From positions 5,642,001-5,706,000 of the forward strand of contig NZ_CP009285.1 of assembly GCF_000758665.1 (NCBI RefSeq): DNA of 64,000 nt, given 5' to 3'. The number at the start of each line of letters is the position of its first letter. The stretch's first letter is position 1. The notes under the pieces are model-generated. The model did not search any database. It saw nothing but the letters and a program-made list of their open reading frames with translations, and was not told the origin of the DNA. This DNA is from Paenibacillus borealis. GTDB lineage: Bacteria; Bacillota; Bacilli; Paenibacillales; Paenibacillaceae. Both the position numbers and the translations under genes were made by a program. Below, one piece after another: positions 27,657 through 36,930 of this stretch.

Positions 27657-27960
27657 ACAAATCGCTAGCTTGCTGGTTACTTCTGGCTTGGTTCTTACTT
27701 GCTTGGTTCTTACTTGCTTGCTTCTGGCTTGCTTCCAGCTTACTTCTGGCATGCTTAGCCCTTACACCTGTTCCTTGCGGACTGTACCGCGCTTATTTTC
27801 ATTCCTGGGCATAATTCGCCGGGCTAACGGACTCCAGCGCGCTTATTGCCTCTCCATGGAGCCGATTACCGGTGAATCTTGGCAAATAGCTGCATCTGTG
27901 TCCGTTAGCACTGAAAAACGATGCTTTTCGAGGAAATAAGGTCTCCTCAGTCCGTAACAG
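27657..27960. repeat. Degenerate repeat region after the hydrolase gene
   Basis: 27657-27760 consists of short repeats near CTTACTTGCTTGGTT. Then ACTGTACCGCGCTTATT (27781) recurs as ACTCCAGCGCGCTTATT (27831), 50 bases apart. TCCGTTAGC (27901) recurs as TCCGTAAC (27951), also 50 apart. No convincing gene lies in 27645-28247. Confidence 0.65.
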
Positions 27961-28077
27961 CTGTACCATGTGACAAGGCTGCTAATATATGCTAGAAACC
28001 GCTAGAATTCCCCGTATCCACTCGATCAGAATCTTAACTCTCCATCCTGAATGCATGACCTGCCCAGCTTCAAAAAG

Positions 28078-28124
28078 CCCCCTACGAATTTCCCCGTCTG
28101 CTATAACGGGGAATTCATAGGGGG
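28078..28124 (-). terminator. Terminator of the GH31 operon
   Basis: Long stem CCCCCTA..AATT.CCCCGT with ACGGGG.AATT..TAGGGGG. Five T follow on the minus strand. It lies about 125 bases past the GH31 stop; between them is a run of TTCATG-type short repeats. Confidence 0.8.
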
Positions 28125-28139
28125 ACAAACTAAACACTC

Positions 28140-28215
28140 CATGCTTAATGTTCATGTTCATGTTCATGCCTCATGTTCCATGTTCCATGCTTCACATTTC
28201 GCGCTTCACATTATA
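28140..28215. repeat. Short TTCATG/GCTTCACAT repeats
   Basis: Runs of GTTCAT, GTTCCAT and CGCTTCACAT units lie between the GH31 stop codon and its terminator. Low complexity, with no coding signal. Confidence 0.6.
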
Positions 28216-28247
28216 CTCCGCGCTTCACATCCGGAGACGCAGCCCGC

Positions 28248-30677
28248 TTACAGCCGGGCCGTCACAATCTCACAAATCGCACCATACAGCGCCGGCTCCA
28301 GCTCCAGAGAAGCCAGCGCTGCGAGCGCCGCCGCAGGACCCGCTGCTTCCTTCACCATCCGCCAGATTTGCTCCTTATGGTCGAACCGGATCTGCGCACG
28401 GTTTAGCAGGGCAAATACCTCTTCCTCCACCCGGTTCACCGCAACCCGCGCCGCGGTGAGCGTTACCTCCAGCATCTCAGTCACCTCAAGCTCCGGCACA
28501 GTCACGGTCAAGGTATGCGAAGCCTCATCATACTTGGTTTCGGCCGCAACCGCTGCTCCTCCTCCAGCCTGGACTGTCACCTCCGTCTCAGCACAGCTCA
28601 TGAAGACCAGCTTCCAGCTCCGCCGCTCCGGCACCACCGCAGTATTGCCCTGCGCAGGCTGAATGGTGAAGACTCCCGACTGTCCGGTTTGTCCCCATGC
28701 CAGGTTCATCCCGGTAACACACCAGTTCCCGTCCAGGTCTTCCGCAGTGTCACCTGCGTCCTCCCAGAGCTGGAACTGGCCGTCTGCTCCGGCGAACACC
28801 CGCACCTCCAGCTGCTCCGGATTGTCCACAGATGACGTATACCTGCTCAAATCAGCCATCGGCACGATCGCCCCCGCCTTCGCCAGCACCGGAATCTGCT
28901 CCAGCGTGCGGTACAGGGACAATCTTCTGCCTCCGTCATACACTCTTCCGCTGAAGAAGTCGGTCCACAGGCCTTCCGGCAGCCAGGCTTTGAACTCCGC
29001 GACACCCGTCTTGCCATTCACAGGCCGCGTAATCGGACATGCGATCAGCTCCGTGCCGAAATAATACTGATTCGGCACCTCATAAGCTTCACGCTGCTCC
29101 GCGTGATGGTAATACATCGGCTGTACCAGCGGAAGTCCTTCCCGGCTGGCGTAGCGGTTCATCGTATACAGATAAGGCAGCAGGCGGTGCCGCATACGCA
29201 GGGATTCCTTCATGGCCTCCCCGGCAATCTTGTTGAACCGCCAAGGTTCCTTGCTGTTGAACGGACTGGCTGAGCTGTGCAGGCGCAGCAACGGGGAGAA
29301 CACACCGAACTGCACCCAGCGGAGCGCCAGCTCATCGTCGAGATACCCGCCCATGTGGCCGCCGATATCATGGCTCCACCAGCCATACCCGGCGTTGGAT
29401 GCATTGGCCGTGAAGTAAGGCTGGAAGTCCAGCGACTCCCAGGTGATGATCGTATCGCCGGAGAAGCCCACCGGGTAACGGTGGCTGCCAAGACCCGCAT
29501 ACCGCGAGAAGGTAAGCGGCCGCTTCCCCCGCCGCCCGCTGTCCAGATAGTGGTAGTGGTTCAGCATCCACAGTGGATCAAGACCCGGAACCTTGGTAAT
29601 CCCGCCCTGCTGCCAGTCGATCCACCAGAAGTCCACGCCCTCTTCCTCCAACGGATGATGCAGGAACTTGAAGTAGGCCTGCAAGAACTGCGGATCCGTA
29701 ATATCAAACTCCACCGCCTCCCCATGCTCCGGGTCGATGCCCAGCTCAGCCGCAATTGCCAGATAAGGCTCCTCGAAGGCCCGTACCCCGTCAGCGGGAT
29801 GGACATTCAGCGTTACGCGCAAGCCCCTGCCATGCAGCCAGGTCAGAAAACGCTGCGGGTCCGGGAACAGCTCCCGGTTCCAGGTGTAGCCGGTCCAGCC
29901 GCTGCCGTACTTCGGATCAATATCGACCAGATGCCAGTCCATGTCCATCACGGCCACGGAGAACGGAAGCTGCTCCTGCCCGAATCGTTCGATCAGCGAC
30001 TTATATTCTTCCTCGGTATACCGGTAATACCGGCTCCACCAGTTGCCAAGCGCATACCGCGGCAGCAGCGGAGTCCTGCCGCACAGCCGGTAGAAGTCCT
30101 TCAGACACTTCAGGTATTCATGTCCATAGCCGAACAGGTACAGATCGATTCCCTCCTGCTCCCGCTGCTGCACGGTCCCGTCTGCTTCCAAGAGCAGAGA
30201 ACGGCTGTCATCCACCACCGTAACGCCTCCACGCGACAGCAGCCCCGGCTCCAGCGGAATAGCGCCGTCGGCATTATCCAGCGTGCGCGCCGTGCCGCCA
30301 AGGTCCTGCACGGTGTCACCATAATGCCACACACTCATCAAATGTCCGGATGCATTCCTCACCTTCACGCTCAGCCCATGACGTGAGAATGGCGCTTTGT
30401 CATAGGTGAGCTGCAGCCGGTCCGTCATAATTTCCAGCCTGTTTCCGAGATCGTTCACCCGGAATTCAGGGACCTGGAACTCACGGTTCATCACCATTTG
30501 GGTCGCCCGGTCTTCGAAGCCCCCCTGCGGACTGTACTCCATCCGGATCAGCGCCGGAGTAAGCACCGTGAACCGGTAGCAGTCACCCTTAATGACTGCA
30601 CCCGCACTTGCGGCAGGTTCAGATGCGAACCGTAAATGTTCCGGCAACGGCAGCAGCTCTTGAGTTGTTCTATTCAT
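28248..30677 (-). CDS. GH31 alpha-glucosidase family enzyme
   Basis: Cytosolic GH31 enzyme (809 aa), usually alpha-glucosidase or alpha-xylosidase. The catalytic nucleophile is Asp near 352 in FWWIDWQQG; the acid/base is Asp near 407 in GFSGDTIITW. Further signatures are WWSRYYRY, SVAVMDMDWH and GYGWWSHDIGGHMGG. A C-terminal beta domain and about 80 extra residues follow. No signal peptide. GAGG precedes the ATG. It lies 36 bases after the LplC-type permease and closes that operon. Substrate specificity (alpha-1,4, alpha-1,6 or xylosyl) cannot be fixed from the motifs. Confidence 0.92.
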   Translation of the reverse strand: MNRTTQELLPLPEHLRFASEPAASAGAVIKGDCYRFTVLTPALIRMEYSPQGGFEDRATQMVMNREFQVPEFRVNDLGNRLEIMTDRLQLTYDKAPFSRHGLSVKVRNASGHLMSVWHYGDTVQDLGGTARTLDNADGAIPLEPGLLSRGGVTVVDDSRSLLLEADGTVQQREQEGIDLYLFGYGHEYLKCLKDFYRLCGRTPLLPRYALGNWWSRYYRYTEEEYKSLIERFGQEQLPFSVAVMDMDWHLVDIDPKYGSGWTGYTWNRELFPDPQRFLTWLHGRGLRVTLNVHPADGVRAFEEPYLAIAAELGIDPEHGEAVEFDITDPQFLQAYFKFLHHPLEEEGVDFWWIDWQQGGITKVPGLDPLWMLNHYHYLDSGRRGKRPLTFSRYAGLGSHRYPVGFSGDTIITWESLDFQPYFTANASNAGYGWWSHDIGGHMGGYLDDELALRWVQFGVFSPLLRLHSSASPFNSKEPWRFNKIAGEAMKESLRMRHRLLPYLYTMNRYASREGLPLVQPMYYHHAEQREAYEVPNQYYFGTELIACPITRPVNGKTGVAEFKAWLPEGLWTDFFSGRVYDGGRRLSLYRTLEQIPVLAKAGAIVPMADLSRYTSSVDNPEQLEVRVFAGADGQFQLWEDAGDTAEDLDGNWCVTGMNLAWGQTGQSGVFTIQPAQGNTAVVPERRSWKLVFMSCAETEVTVQAGGGAAVAAETKYDEASHTLTVTVPELEVTEMLEVTLTAARVAVNRVEEEVFALLNRAQIRFDHKEQIWRMVKEAAGPAAALAALASLELEPALYGAICEIVTARL

Positions 30678-30713
30678 TGATAAACCTCATTTCTGCGTAT
30701 ATAAGCAATCTGT

Positions 30714-31637
30714 CTATTCCTTCACGGCACCGATCATGACACCTTGATTGAAATACTTCTGAACGAACGGGTACACACACATAATGGGAACGGTAGCAAT
30801 GATAATGACGGAGTAACGCATCATATTGGCCAGACGCAGGGCAATCTGTGCCGCTTCACCGCTGCCCATGCCGGACTGCATCTGATTCGTGATCAGAATG
30901 TTGCGGAGAATCAGCTGCAGCGGATACATGTTCGGATTCTTCAGATAGATCAGGGCGTTGAAATAGGAGTTCCAATACCCGACGGCAATCCACAGGCCGA
31001 GCACGGCAATAATCGCTTTGGACAGCGGCAGCACGATCTGCAGGAAATAACGCAGATTCCCGCAGCCGTCAATCTGCGCCGCTTCCCACAGGTCTCCCGG
31101 AAGGCTCGTCTGAAAAAAGGTCCGGGCCACAATAATGTTGTATACGCCGACCGAGAACGGCAGCACCATAACCAGGAAGGTATCATACATATGGAAGTCC
31201 CGGATCGTCAGGAAGGTCGGAATCAGCCCGCCATTGAAGAACATGGTGAAGATGAAGAACAGCGAGAGGATTTTGCGTCCGGCCAGATCTTTTCTGGACA
31301 GCGCATAGGCTGCCGATATATTCACAACCAGACCGATCGCGGTCCCAACCACCGTGTAGAGGATGGTATTCCGGTAGCCGATCCAGATATTTTTATGCCG
31401 CAGCAGCTCCTGATAGCCGTCAAGCGTGAACCCGCTGGGGAACAGCCAGACCTTACCTCCCGCTACAGCGGACGGATCACTGAATGAAGCAATGACGATG
31501 AAATACAGCGGATAGATCAGGATGATCAGAAACAGGATGGCGATAACATACATAATAATTTCCATTACCGAATCCGAGGACCGGTTATTTTTGATTTTGC
31601 CAGTTCTCTTGCTGGCTGCAGGCTCTAGTACTCCCAT
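30714..31637 (-). CDS. LplC/YtcP-type sugar ABC permease
   Basis: Inner-membrane permease (about 307 aa) with the coupling loop EAAQIDGCGNLRYFLQIVLP and C-terminus KYFNQGVMIGAVKE. The ATG at 31637 has AAAGGGGAG 8-9 bases upstream; the longer frame to 31673 would overlap the upstream gene. Pairs with the LplB-type permease just before it. Confidence 0.92.
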   Translation of the reverse strand: MGVLEPAASKRTGKIKNNRSSDSVMEIIMYVIAILFLIILIYPLYFIVIASFSDPSAVAGGKVWLFPSGFTLDGYQELLRHKNIWIGYRNTILYTVVGTAIGLVVNISAAYALSRKDLAGRKILSLFFIFTMFFNGGLIPTFLTIRDFHMYDTFLVMVLPFSVGVYNIIVARTFFQTSLPGDLWEAAQIDGCGNLRYFLQIVLPLSKAIIAVLGLWIAVGYWNSYFNALIYLKNPNMYPLQLILRNILITNQMQSGMGSGEAAQIALRLANMMRYSVIIIATVPIMCVYPFVQKYFNQGVMIGAVKE

Positions 31638-31653
31638 TGTGCTGCTCCCCTTT

Positions 31654-32577
31654 CTACCACAGGCTGTTTTCACTAAGTTTTTTGGAAAGCTGGTTTACCA
31701 TGATCAGCAGAATAAAGTTAATAACCGTATTGAACAGGTTGATCGCCGACGAGAAGCTGTATTGACTGCTGAGCAGACCTATTTTGTAGACATAGGTGGA
31801 CAGAATCTCACTGGAGGTGATATTCAAATCATTCTGCATCAGATAAACCTTCTCGAAGCCTACGCCCAGCAGGCCGCCTACCCGCAGAATCAGCAGCGTG
31901 ATTGCCGTCGGCATCAGCATCGGGATATCGATATAGCGGACTTTATTCCAGCGGCTGGCCCCGTCCACCGTTGCAGCTTCGTACAGGCTCGGATCGACCG
32001 ATGAGAGCGCGGCAATAAAGATAATGCTGTCCCAGCCGACATGCTGCCACACATCCGACCAGACATACACACTGCTGAAAAGTGAGGTCGAGCCCATCAG
32101 ATCGGGAGCCTCCCCGCCGAACAGGCTGTACAGATTACCGACCAGCCCGGTGCTTGGCGAGAGCAGAATCATCATCAGGCCCACCATTACGACTGTAGAA
32201 ATGAAATGCGGCATATACGATACGGTCTGAAAAAAACGTCTGAACCGGTTCGGCCGCATCTGATTGACCATTAGCGCAAGGATAATCGGGATCGGGAAGG
32301 TGATCAGGCTGTACACGCTGATAATCAGCGTATTCTTGATCGTGTTCGAGAATTGATAGGAATTGAAGAACTTGTCAAAATACTTGAATCCCGCCCACGG
32401 GCTGCCGTCAATTCCCAGCGCCGGGCTGTAATTCTTGAAGGCGATAAGTACCCCGTACATCGGTTTATATGCGAACAATAACGTAAGCACAACTGCCGGA
32501 AGCAGTAATAAATACAGCCCCCAATTTCGTTTGATCTGTCCGATGGCTGCTGCCGGACTGGCCTGACCGGATTTCAT
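31654..32577 (-). CDS. LplB-type sugar ABC permease
   Basis: Inner-membrane permease (about 307 aa) with the loop EAATVDGASRWNKVRYIDIP. The ATG at 32577 has AGGAGGGG upstream. It is separated from the GH13 gene of the same strand by about 540 bases of repeats and a terminator, so it probably has its own promoter. The matching binding protein is most likely the SBP at 35009-36613. Confidence 0.92.
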   Translation of the reverse strand: MKSGQASPAAAIGQIKRNWGLYLLLLPAVVLTLLFAYKPMYGVLIAFKNYSPALGIDGSPWAGFKYFDKFFNSYQFSNTIKNTLIISVYSLITFPIPIILALMVNQMRPNRFRRFFQTVSYMPHFISTVVMVGLMMILLSPSTGLVGNLYSLFGGEAPDLMGSTSLFSSVYVWSDVWQHVGWDSIIFIAALSSVDPSLYEAATVDGASRWNKVRYIDIPMLMPTAITLLILRVGGLLGVGFEKVYLMQNDLNITSSEILSTYVYKIGLLSSQYSFSSAINLFNTVINFILLIMVNQLSKKLSENSLW

Positions 32578-32715
32578 TGAAACCCCTCCTAAAAGTTTGA
32601 GTTTGTAGCATAAGCTTCTGTTCGACTTCGGCAAATTCGCTCCAGCAGCATACGCTTATCTATATTTTCATTCAGTATACCTGCCACCGGCCGTTCCAGC
32701 CGGACCTCCTCACAG

Positions 32716-33008
32716 CGTTAACCGGACTTTCGGCGTCTGCAGGAGAGCGCCTCGAGGTGCCCGTTACCCGGGAGATACTAAGCCAGACGGTATGCAGACT
32801 TCCGCTGACGTTATCCGGACTTTTGGGGCAGAATCCATGTTTCGGACACCTGACCAGAGAATAAAAGCTCACGGAAGACTAATCCGGCAGCATACCACGA
32901 ACCAGGCTAACCCCATCCACCGTTCCCGGTGGGATTAAAGGGATTTATCCCTTTATTTTCCTCTTCCCGCCCACTTCTGGCGCATTCAAAGGGATTTACC
33001 CTTTCAAC
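32716..33008. repeat. Two repeat patches between GH13 and lplB
   Basis: CGTTA(A/T/C)CCGGA-like units start at 32716, 32762 and 32809 (46 and 47 apart). Further on, AAAGGGATTTATCCC at 32937 recurs as AAAGGGATTTACCC at 32988, 51 bases apart, separated by CCCGCCCACTTCTGGCG. No gene seen in 32578-33118. Confidence 0.65.
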
Positions 33009-33014
33009 AAAAAT

Positions 33015-33048
33015 ACCGCCCTGCAGCAGACATCGGTGCGGGACGGCA
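33015..33048 (-). terminator. Probable terminator after the GH13 gene
   Basis: Imperfect stem ACCGCCCTGCA with TGCGGGACGG (one mismatch, one G-U). TTTTT follows on the minus strand, about 70 bases past the GH13 stop. Confidence 0.55.
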
Positions 33049-33118
33049 TTTTCTCAAAAGGCAGCTTGAAGCTTGCTCACACTGCTTATTTAAAAGATTT
33101 ATATATTGCGGGTTTCAC

Positions 33119-34402
33119 CTAAGCTTCAATAATCACCGGCTGGCCGCTGCTGTGCAATTTCCCCTCAACCACGGTTACCCTGCTGCCGTCAATCAAATTG
33201 ACATAATCTCCATCCGGAAGCTCCAGCTCCACATCCGCCTGCCTGCCTCTCAGGCTGAAAACTCCAGCCAGCTTCTGCTCTCCCCAGGTATGAATGCCGC
33301 AGACAATTCCGTCTTCTTCATGTGCCGTCAACCGGCAGACACCTTGGGCCATAATTTCTGTGTGCTTAATAGGATACAGTGCCTTGAAGAGCCAGGACAG
33401 GTCCTTGCCCGTATTCCAGCTGACAGTACATTTGTCGAACAGATCTGGACAGAGCTCATTCTCCGTTTCCTGTCCGCCGTAGATCAGCGGCATGCCCTTC
33501 TGGAAATACATGAATGCCGTCCAGTTGATCAGCTCATTCTCTTCCGGGAACAGCGCTTTGGCCCGCGGCCGGTCATGGTTCTCCAGAAACCGCAGCTTCA
33601 CATAGTTGCCGGGAAAGATATATTCCTGCGCGTTGATCTTCTCGACATAGCTGCCCAGTGTACAGCTGCCGTTCAGATACCCTGTGAAATACGGGTATAC
33701 ATCATAGTCGTAGCAGGCATCAAACGCCTGGAGCACCTCGCTGTCGGACAGACTGACCATGCCCCGTGAACGGAGATGCATTGTGAAGTCCGGTTCGATC
33801 GATTCGGCCAGCCACAGACAGCCGGGATTGACCGCAGCCACCTCTTCCCTGGCGCGCAGCCAGAAATCCAGCGGCAGCAGCGGAGCAACATCACAGCGGA
33901 AGCCGTCTACCATGCCCGCCCACATTTTTAGCGATTCGATCTGATAATCCCACAGCTCCTGATTGTTATAGTCCAGATCCACAATGTCGCCCCAGTCGCC
34001 TACACGGTTACCGAGCTTGCCTTCCAGAGTTCTGTAGAAGAATTCAGGGTGATGCTCCACCAGCCAGGAGTCGGGGGAGGTATGGTTATAGACCACATCG
34101 ATGATGCATTTCATCCCGTGCCCATGAATGGCCTCCGTCAGATTCCGAAAATCCTCCAGACTGCCCAGCTCCGGATTAATCTCCCGGTAATCCTGATTGG
34201 CATAAGGACTGCCGAGCCCGCCCTTGCGGGCCGCGAGGCCAATCGGATGCACAGGCAGCAGCCAGATGATATCCACGCCCAGCGCTTTGATGCGCTCCAG
34301 ATCCTTTTCCACCGCTTTGAAGGTTCCTTCTTCGGTGTGATTGCGCACATAGATCGAATAGACCACCTGATTGCGCAGTGTTACTTCCGTTAATTTAGCC
34401 AT
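33119..34402 (-). CDS. GH13 alpha-amylase family enzyme
   Basis: Cytosolic GH13 enzyme (about 427 aa). All four conserved regions are visible: DVVYNH (near 100), GFRCDVAP with nucleophile Asp near 169, WLAESI with acid/base Glu near 199, and FLENHD with Asp near 276. A short C-terminal beta domain completes it. The ATG at 34402 has GGGAG 8 bases upstream and lies inside the last codons of the LacI-like gene. No signal peptide. With GH31 in the same locus it suggests use of imported alpha-glucans such as maltodextrin or branched oligosaccharides. Confidence 0.9.
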   Translation of the reverse strand: MAKLTEVTLRNQVVYSIYVRNHTEEGTFKAVEKDLERIKALGVDIIWLLPVHPIGLAARKGGLGSPYANQDYREINPELGSLEDFRNLTEAIHGHGMKCIIDVVYNHTSPDSWLVEHHPEFFYRTLEGKLGNRVGDWGDIVDLDYNNQELWDYQIESLKMWAGMVDGFRCDVAPLLPLDFWLRAREEVAAVNPGCLWLAESIEPDFTMHLRSRGMVSLSDSEVLQAFDACYDYDVYPYFTGYLNGSCTLGSYVEKINAQEYIFPGNYVKLRFLENHDRPRAKALFPEENELINWTAFMYFQKGMPLIYGGQETENELCPDLFDKCTVSWNTGKDLSWLFKALYPIKHTEIMAQGVCRLTAHEEDGIVCGIHTWGEQKLAGVFSLRGRQADVELELPDGDYVNLIDGSRVTVVEGKLHSSGQPVIIEA

Positions 34403-35012
34403 ACTTACACTCCCAGTTGTTATGCCTGATCTGCTCAATCAACTGCCGGGCAGCCGTGGTTCCCAGCTCATATCCCGCCCTGACCAGCTGCTGCGCAGCC
34501 TCAAAGGCGGCTATATTCTGCTGCGCACCCACACTTATAATGCCTTCGCCGCCGCAGCGGCTTGCCAGGACAAAAGGGTAGCCGCTGCTCTGCAAATACC
34601 CCATCACAGCCTCTTCCCCGCTGGATGGCAGCAGAATCACACCGTCTACGCGCTGCCCCTTCAAGAGACCAGAGACAGCCTCCAGCTCCTCCTGCTCATC
34701 TGCACCTGTACAGATCTGGATGTCGTATCCCAGGCTGCCCGCCTCCGTTATAATTCCGCGAATGGTCTCCATAAATATCAGGCCTAGGATAGCCTGCCCA
34801 TAGGATCCCGGCAGCAGAATACAGAGGCAATGGGCTGACTTCGATACCAGACTTTTTGCGATGATATTCGGTGTGTATCCAAGCTCCTCCATCACCTGCT
34901 TCACCTTGCGCGAGACTTCCTCCCTGACCGCCGGCCGGCCGGATAACACCCGGGAGACCGTGGAGATGGAGACTCCCGCTCTCCGGGCGACTTTTTTCAT
35001 CGTAACCGTCAT
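34395..35012 (-). CDS. LacI-family regulator with a large internal deletion
   Basis: Only 205 aa against about 330-345 for the family. The N-terminal helix-turn-helix (MKKVARRAGVSISTVSRVLS), hinge and N-subdomain of the sensing domain are intact up to about residue 187 (AAFEAAQQLVRAG). The text then jumps straight to YELGTTAARQLIEQI, which belongs at the extreme C-terminus of LacI proteins. About 125 residues are missing in frame, with the junction near nt 34475. Start overlaps the SBP stop by ATGA, and its 3' end overlaps the GH13 start. DNA binding may remain, but a complete sugar pocket cannot form, so it may be non-inducible or non-functional. Confidence 0.85.
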   Translation of the reverse strand: MTVTMKKVARRAGVSISTVSRVLSGRPAVREEVSRKVKQVMEELGYTPNIIAKSLVSKSAHCLCILLPGSYGQAILGLIFMETIRGIITEAGSLGYDIQICTGADEQEELEAVSGLLKGQRVDGVILLPSSGEEAVMGYLQSSGYPFVLASRCGGEGIISVGAQQNIAAFEAAQQLVRAGYELGTTAARQLIEQIRHNNWECKYG

Positions 35013-36613
35013 TTCACGCTGTTATAACGTCTGTATGCATCCGTGCGGATCTTCACCAGCTTATCCAGACCCATGTCGTTCAGCTTCTTCACATAAGCAT
35101 CCCAGCTCCCGTCGATATCACCTTTGCTGATAAACTGTGCACGCATCGTGTTCACATAAGTATCAATATCCGTGGTCAACGTTGGAAGCTCTTCGAACTC
35201 CTCGGAGGTGTACATTACGTTAGGGAACGGTGTAGTTACATATTCACTGCCCAGCTTGTCGAGCTGCAGCTTGAGGCCGTCACCCGCTTCAGGGTTGAGT
35301 ACGATTTTCTGTTCAAAGGACGGGCTGACATATTTCGGTCCGAAATCCCGCAGGGACTGATCCCAGTACCAGGCATCTGCGCTGGTTCCGGCTGGCGGAT
35401 CCATCAGTGTATAGGTATCGTCGGCATTTTTCTGGATAACCGTTCCAATCGCACCCCAGAAGTTCTGGATACTCGCTTCATTGGTGTAGAACTGGTCAGC
35501 CCAGCGTGCGGCAATTTCCGGTGTTTTGCAGGAAGAGGTGATCAGCAGCTCATTGCGGTTCAGGCTCATCCCGATCGGATTACCGATGGTGTAACGGTTG
35601 CCGTCAGGTCCGGCAATCGGCGGAATCGTTACATACTGGTCGCTCCATTTGCCGAATACGGCATCCGGCGTCCACTGGTAGGTGAAGCCGACGATTGGAG
35701 CGTCCGGGTTCTGGAACTTGGCCGAGATCATCGTAGCATCCTGGGTGAACAGCTCTTTGTCGAGCAGACCTTCGGTATAGAGCTTATTCTCCCATTTCAT
35801 GCCTTCCTTGTACTCTTCCGTTATCGGATAATATACAGCCTTGCCATCTTTAACCAGCATGTTGTTGGTGTTCAGGTCGGCAATTCCAAAAGGACTGATG
35901 ATATCATTACTTACTTCGATATACGGAATTTCATCCGCCTTGCCGTTTCCGTTCGGGTCCTGCTCCTTGAAGGCTTTGAGCACGGTGTAGAGCTCGTCAA
36001 TCGTTTCCGGAACCTTCAGGCCCAGCTTGTCGAGCCAGGTTTTGTTGATGACCGGCTGGCGTGAGCTTTTCGGACGCGAAGGCAGTCTGGTTGGCATGGA
36101 GTAGATTTTACCGTCCGGGAAGGTGCTGATCTTCTTCATATCCGGTGTTTCTTCCATCGCAGCCTTGAGATTAGGCATATACTGATCAATATAATCATCC
36201 AGCGGACGGAAATAGCTGAGATTGTTCACGATATCGGAGTCGGTGAAGGTCTGATCGCCCAGCACGACATCCGGCAGTGTGCCGCTGGCCAGCAGGATGG
36301 ATTTCTGTTCAGCCCAGTCGTTAGAGGACATGACCTGCCAGTCGATTTTGACATTGGTATTCTTCTCGAGATCAATCAGCCATTGGTTCTTGGTGAAGGT
36401 ATCGCCCATGCTGCCCCAGCGTACCGTCAGTACCTTAAGCGTTACCGGTTCCTTGACAATCGGCAGGCCTTCTTTATTGAAGCTGTCAGTGTTTACAGCC
36501 GCCGTGTTATTCTCCTTGTTGCCGCCGCATCCGGCCAGTCCGACAAGCATCGCTGCAGCCATTAGTGAGATGGCCCACTTCTTGGCCACCGGCTTCCTGT
36601 TCTGTTTAACCAT
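35009..36613 (-). CDS. LplA-type sugar-binding lipoprotein
   Basis: Extracellular binding lipoprotein (534 aa) with a signal peptide ending in GLAGC (Cys at 29). The mature part has the LplA pattern (TLDKLGLKVPETIDELYTVL-like segment, then DPNGNGKADEIPY, an EF-hand-like calcium loop). GGGGGAT precedes the ATG. It is divergent from the kinase/regulator pair starting at 36931, and is followed with overlapping codons by the deleted LacI gene and GH13. Partner permeases are the pair at 30714-32577. Confidence 0.9.
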   Translation of the reverse strand: MVKQNRKPVAKKWAISLMAAAMLVGLAGCGGNKENNTAAVNTDSFNKEGLPIVKEPVTLKVLTVRWGSMGDTFTKNQWLIDLEKNTNVKIDWQVMSSNDWAEQKSILLASGTLPDVVLGDQTFTDSDIVNNLSYFRPLDDYIDQYMPNLKAAMEETPDMKKISTFPDGKIYSMPTRLPSRPKSSRQPVINKTWLDKLGLKVPETIDELYTVLKAFKEQDPNGNGKADEIPYIEVSNDIISPFGIADLNTNNMLVKDGKAVYYPITEEYKEGMKWENKLYTEGLLDKELFTQDATMISAKFQNPDAPIVGFTYQWTPDAVFGKWSDQYVTIPPIAGPDGNRYTIGNPIGMSLNRNELLITSSCKTPEIAARWADQFYTNEASIQNFWGAIGTVIQKNADDTYTLMDPPAGTSADAWYWDQSLRDFGPKYVSPSFEQKIVLNPEAGDGLKLQLDKLGSEYVTTPFPNVMYTSEEFEELPTLTTDIDTYVNTMRAQFISKGDIDGSWDAYVKKLNDMGLDKLVKIRTDAYRRYNSVK

Positions 36614-36930
36614 TCATAATCCCCCGTTTCGGTGTATTAGATCCTTTTGACATCCCTAATGATACCCGCTTGCTTCTCCGCATTCCGGACAATAACGCCC
36701 TGTTATTCGGACCTATGCATCCGCTTACATTATTTAGGGAAGCCAGCCCCCGGTTTCAGGCGTTTTTCATGACGCTATTCAGACTTTTAGTTGCTGTATC
36801 CGGACTTTGGGGTGAAAAGCCGGGATTTCCCCATGTATTTTTGATCCCGTGGTTTTATAATGACTGTGTTACCTACTCGTAAGTGTACGTCCGGAAACGG
36901 ACATGCAGGAAAGGACTTCACCAGACAACT
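36614..36930. other. Divergent intergenic region with CGGAC-type repeats
   Basis: About 317 bases between the divergent SBP and kinase genes. It holds several degenerate TATTC(C)GGAC(TTTT) motifs (36683, 36704, 36775, 36797) like those at 32716-32830. TATAAT at 36856-36861 could be a -10 box for the kinase, but no good -35 was found. Confidence 0.45.

Noticed and set aside
29277..30386. 369-aa frame antisense to GH31
   Set aside because: Opposite a GH31 gene with all motifs; shadow frame.
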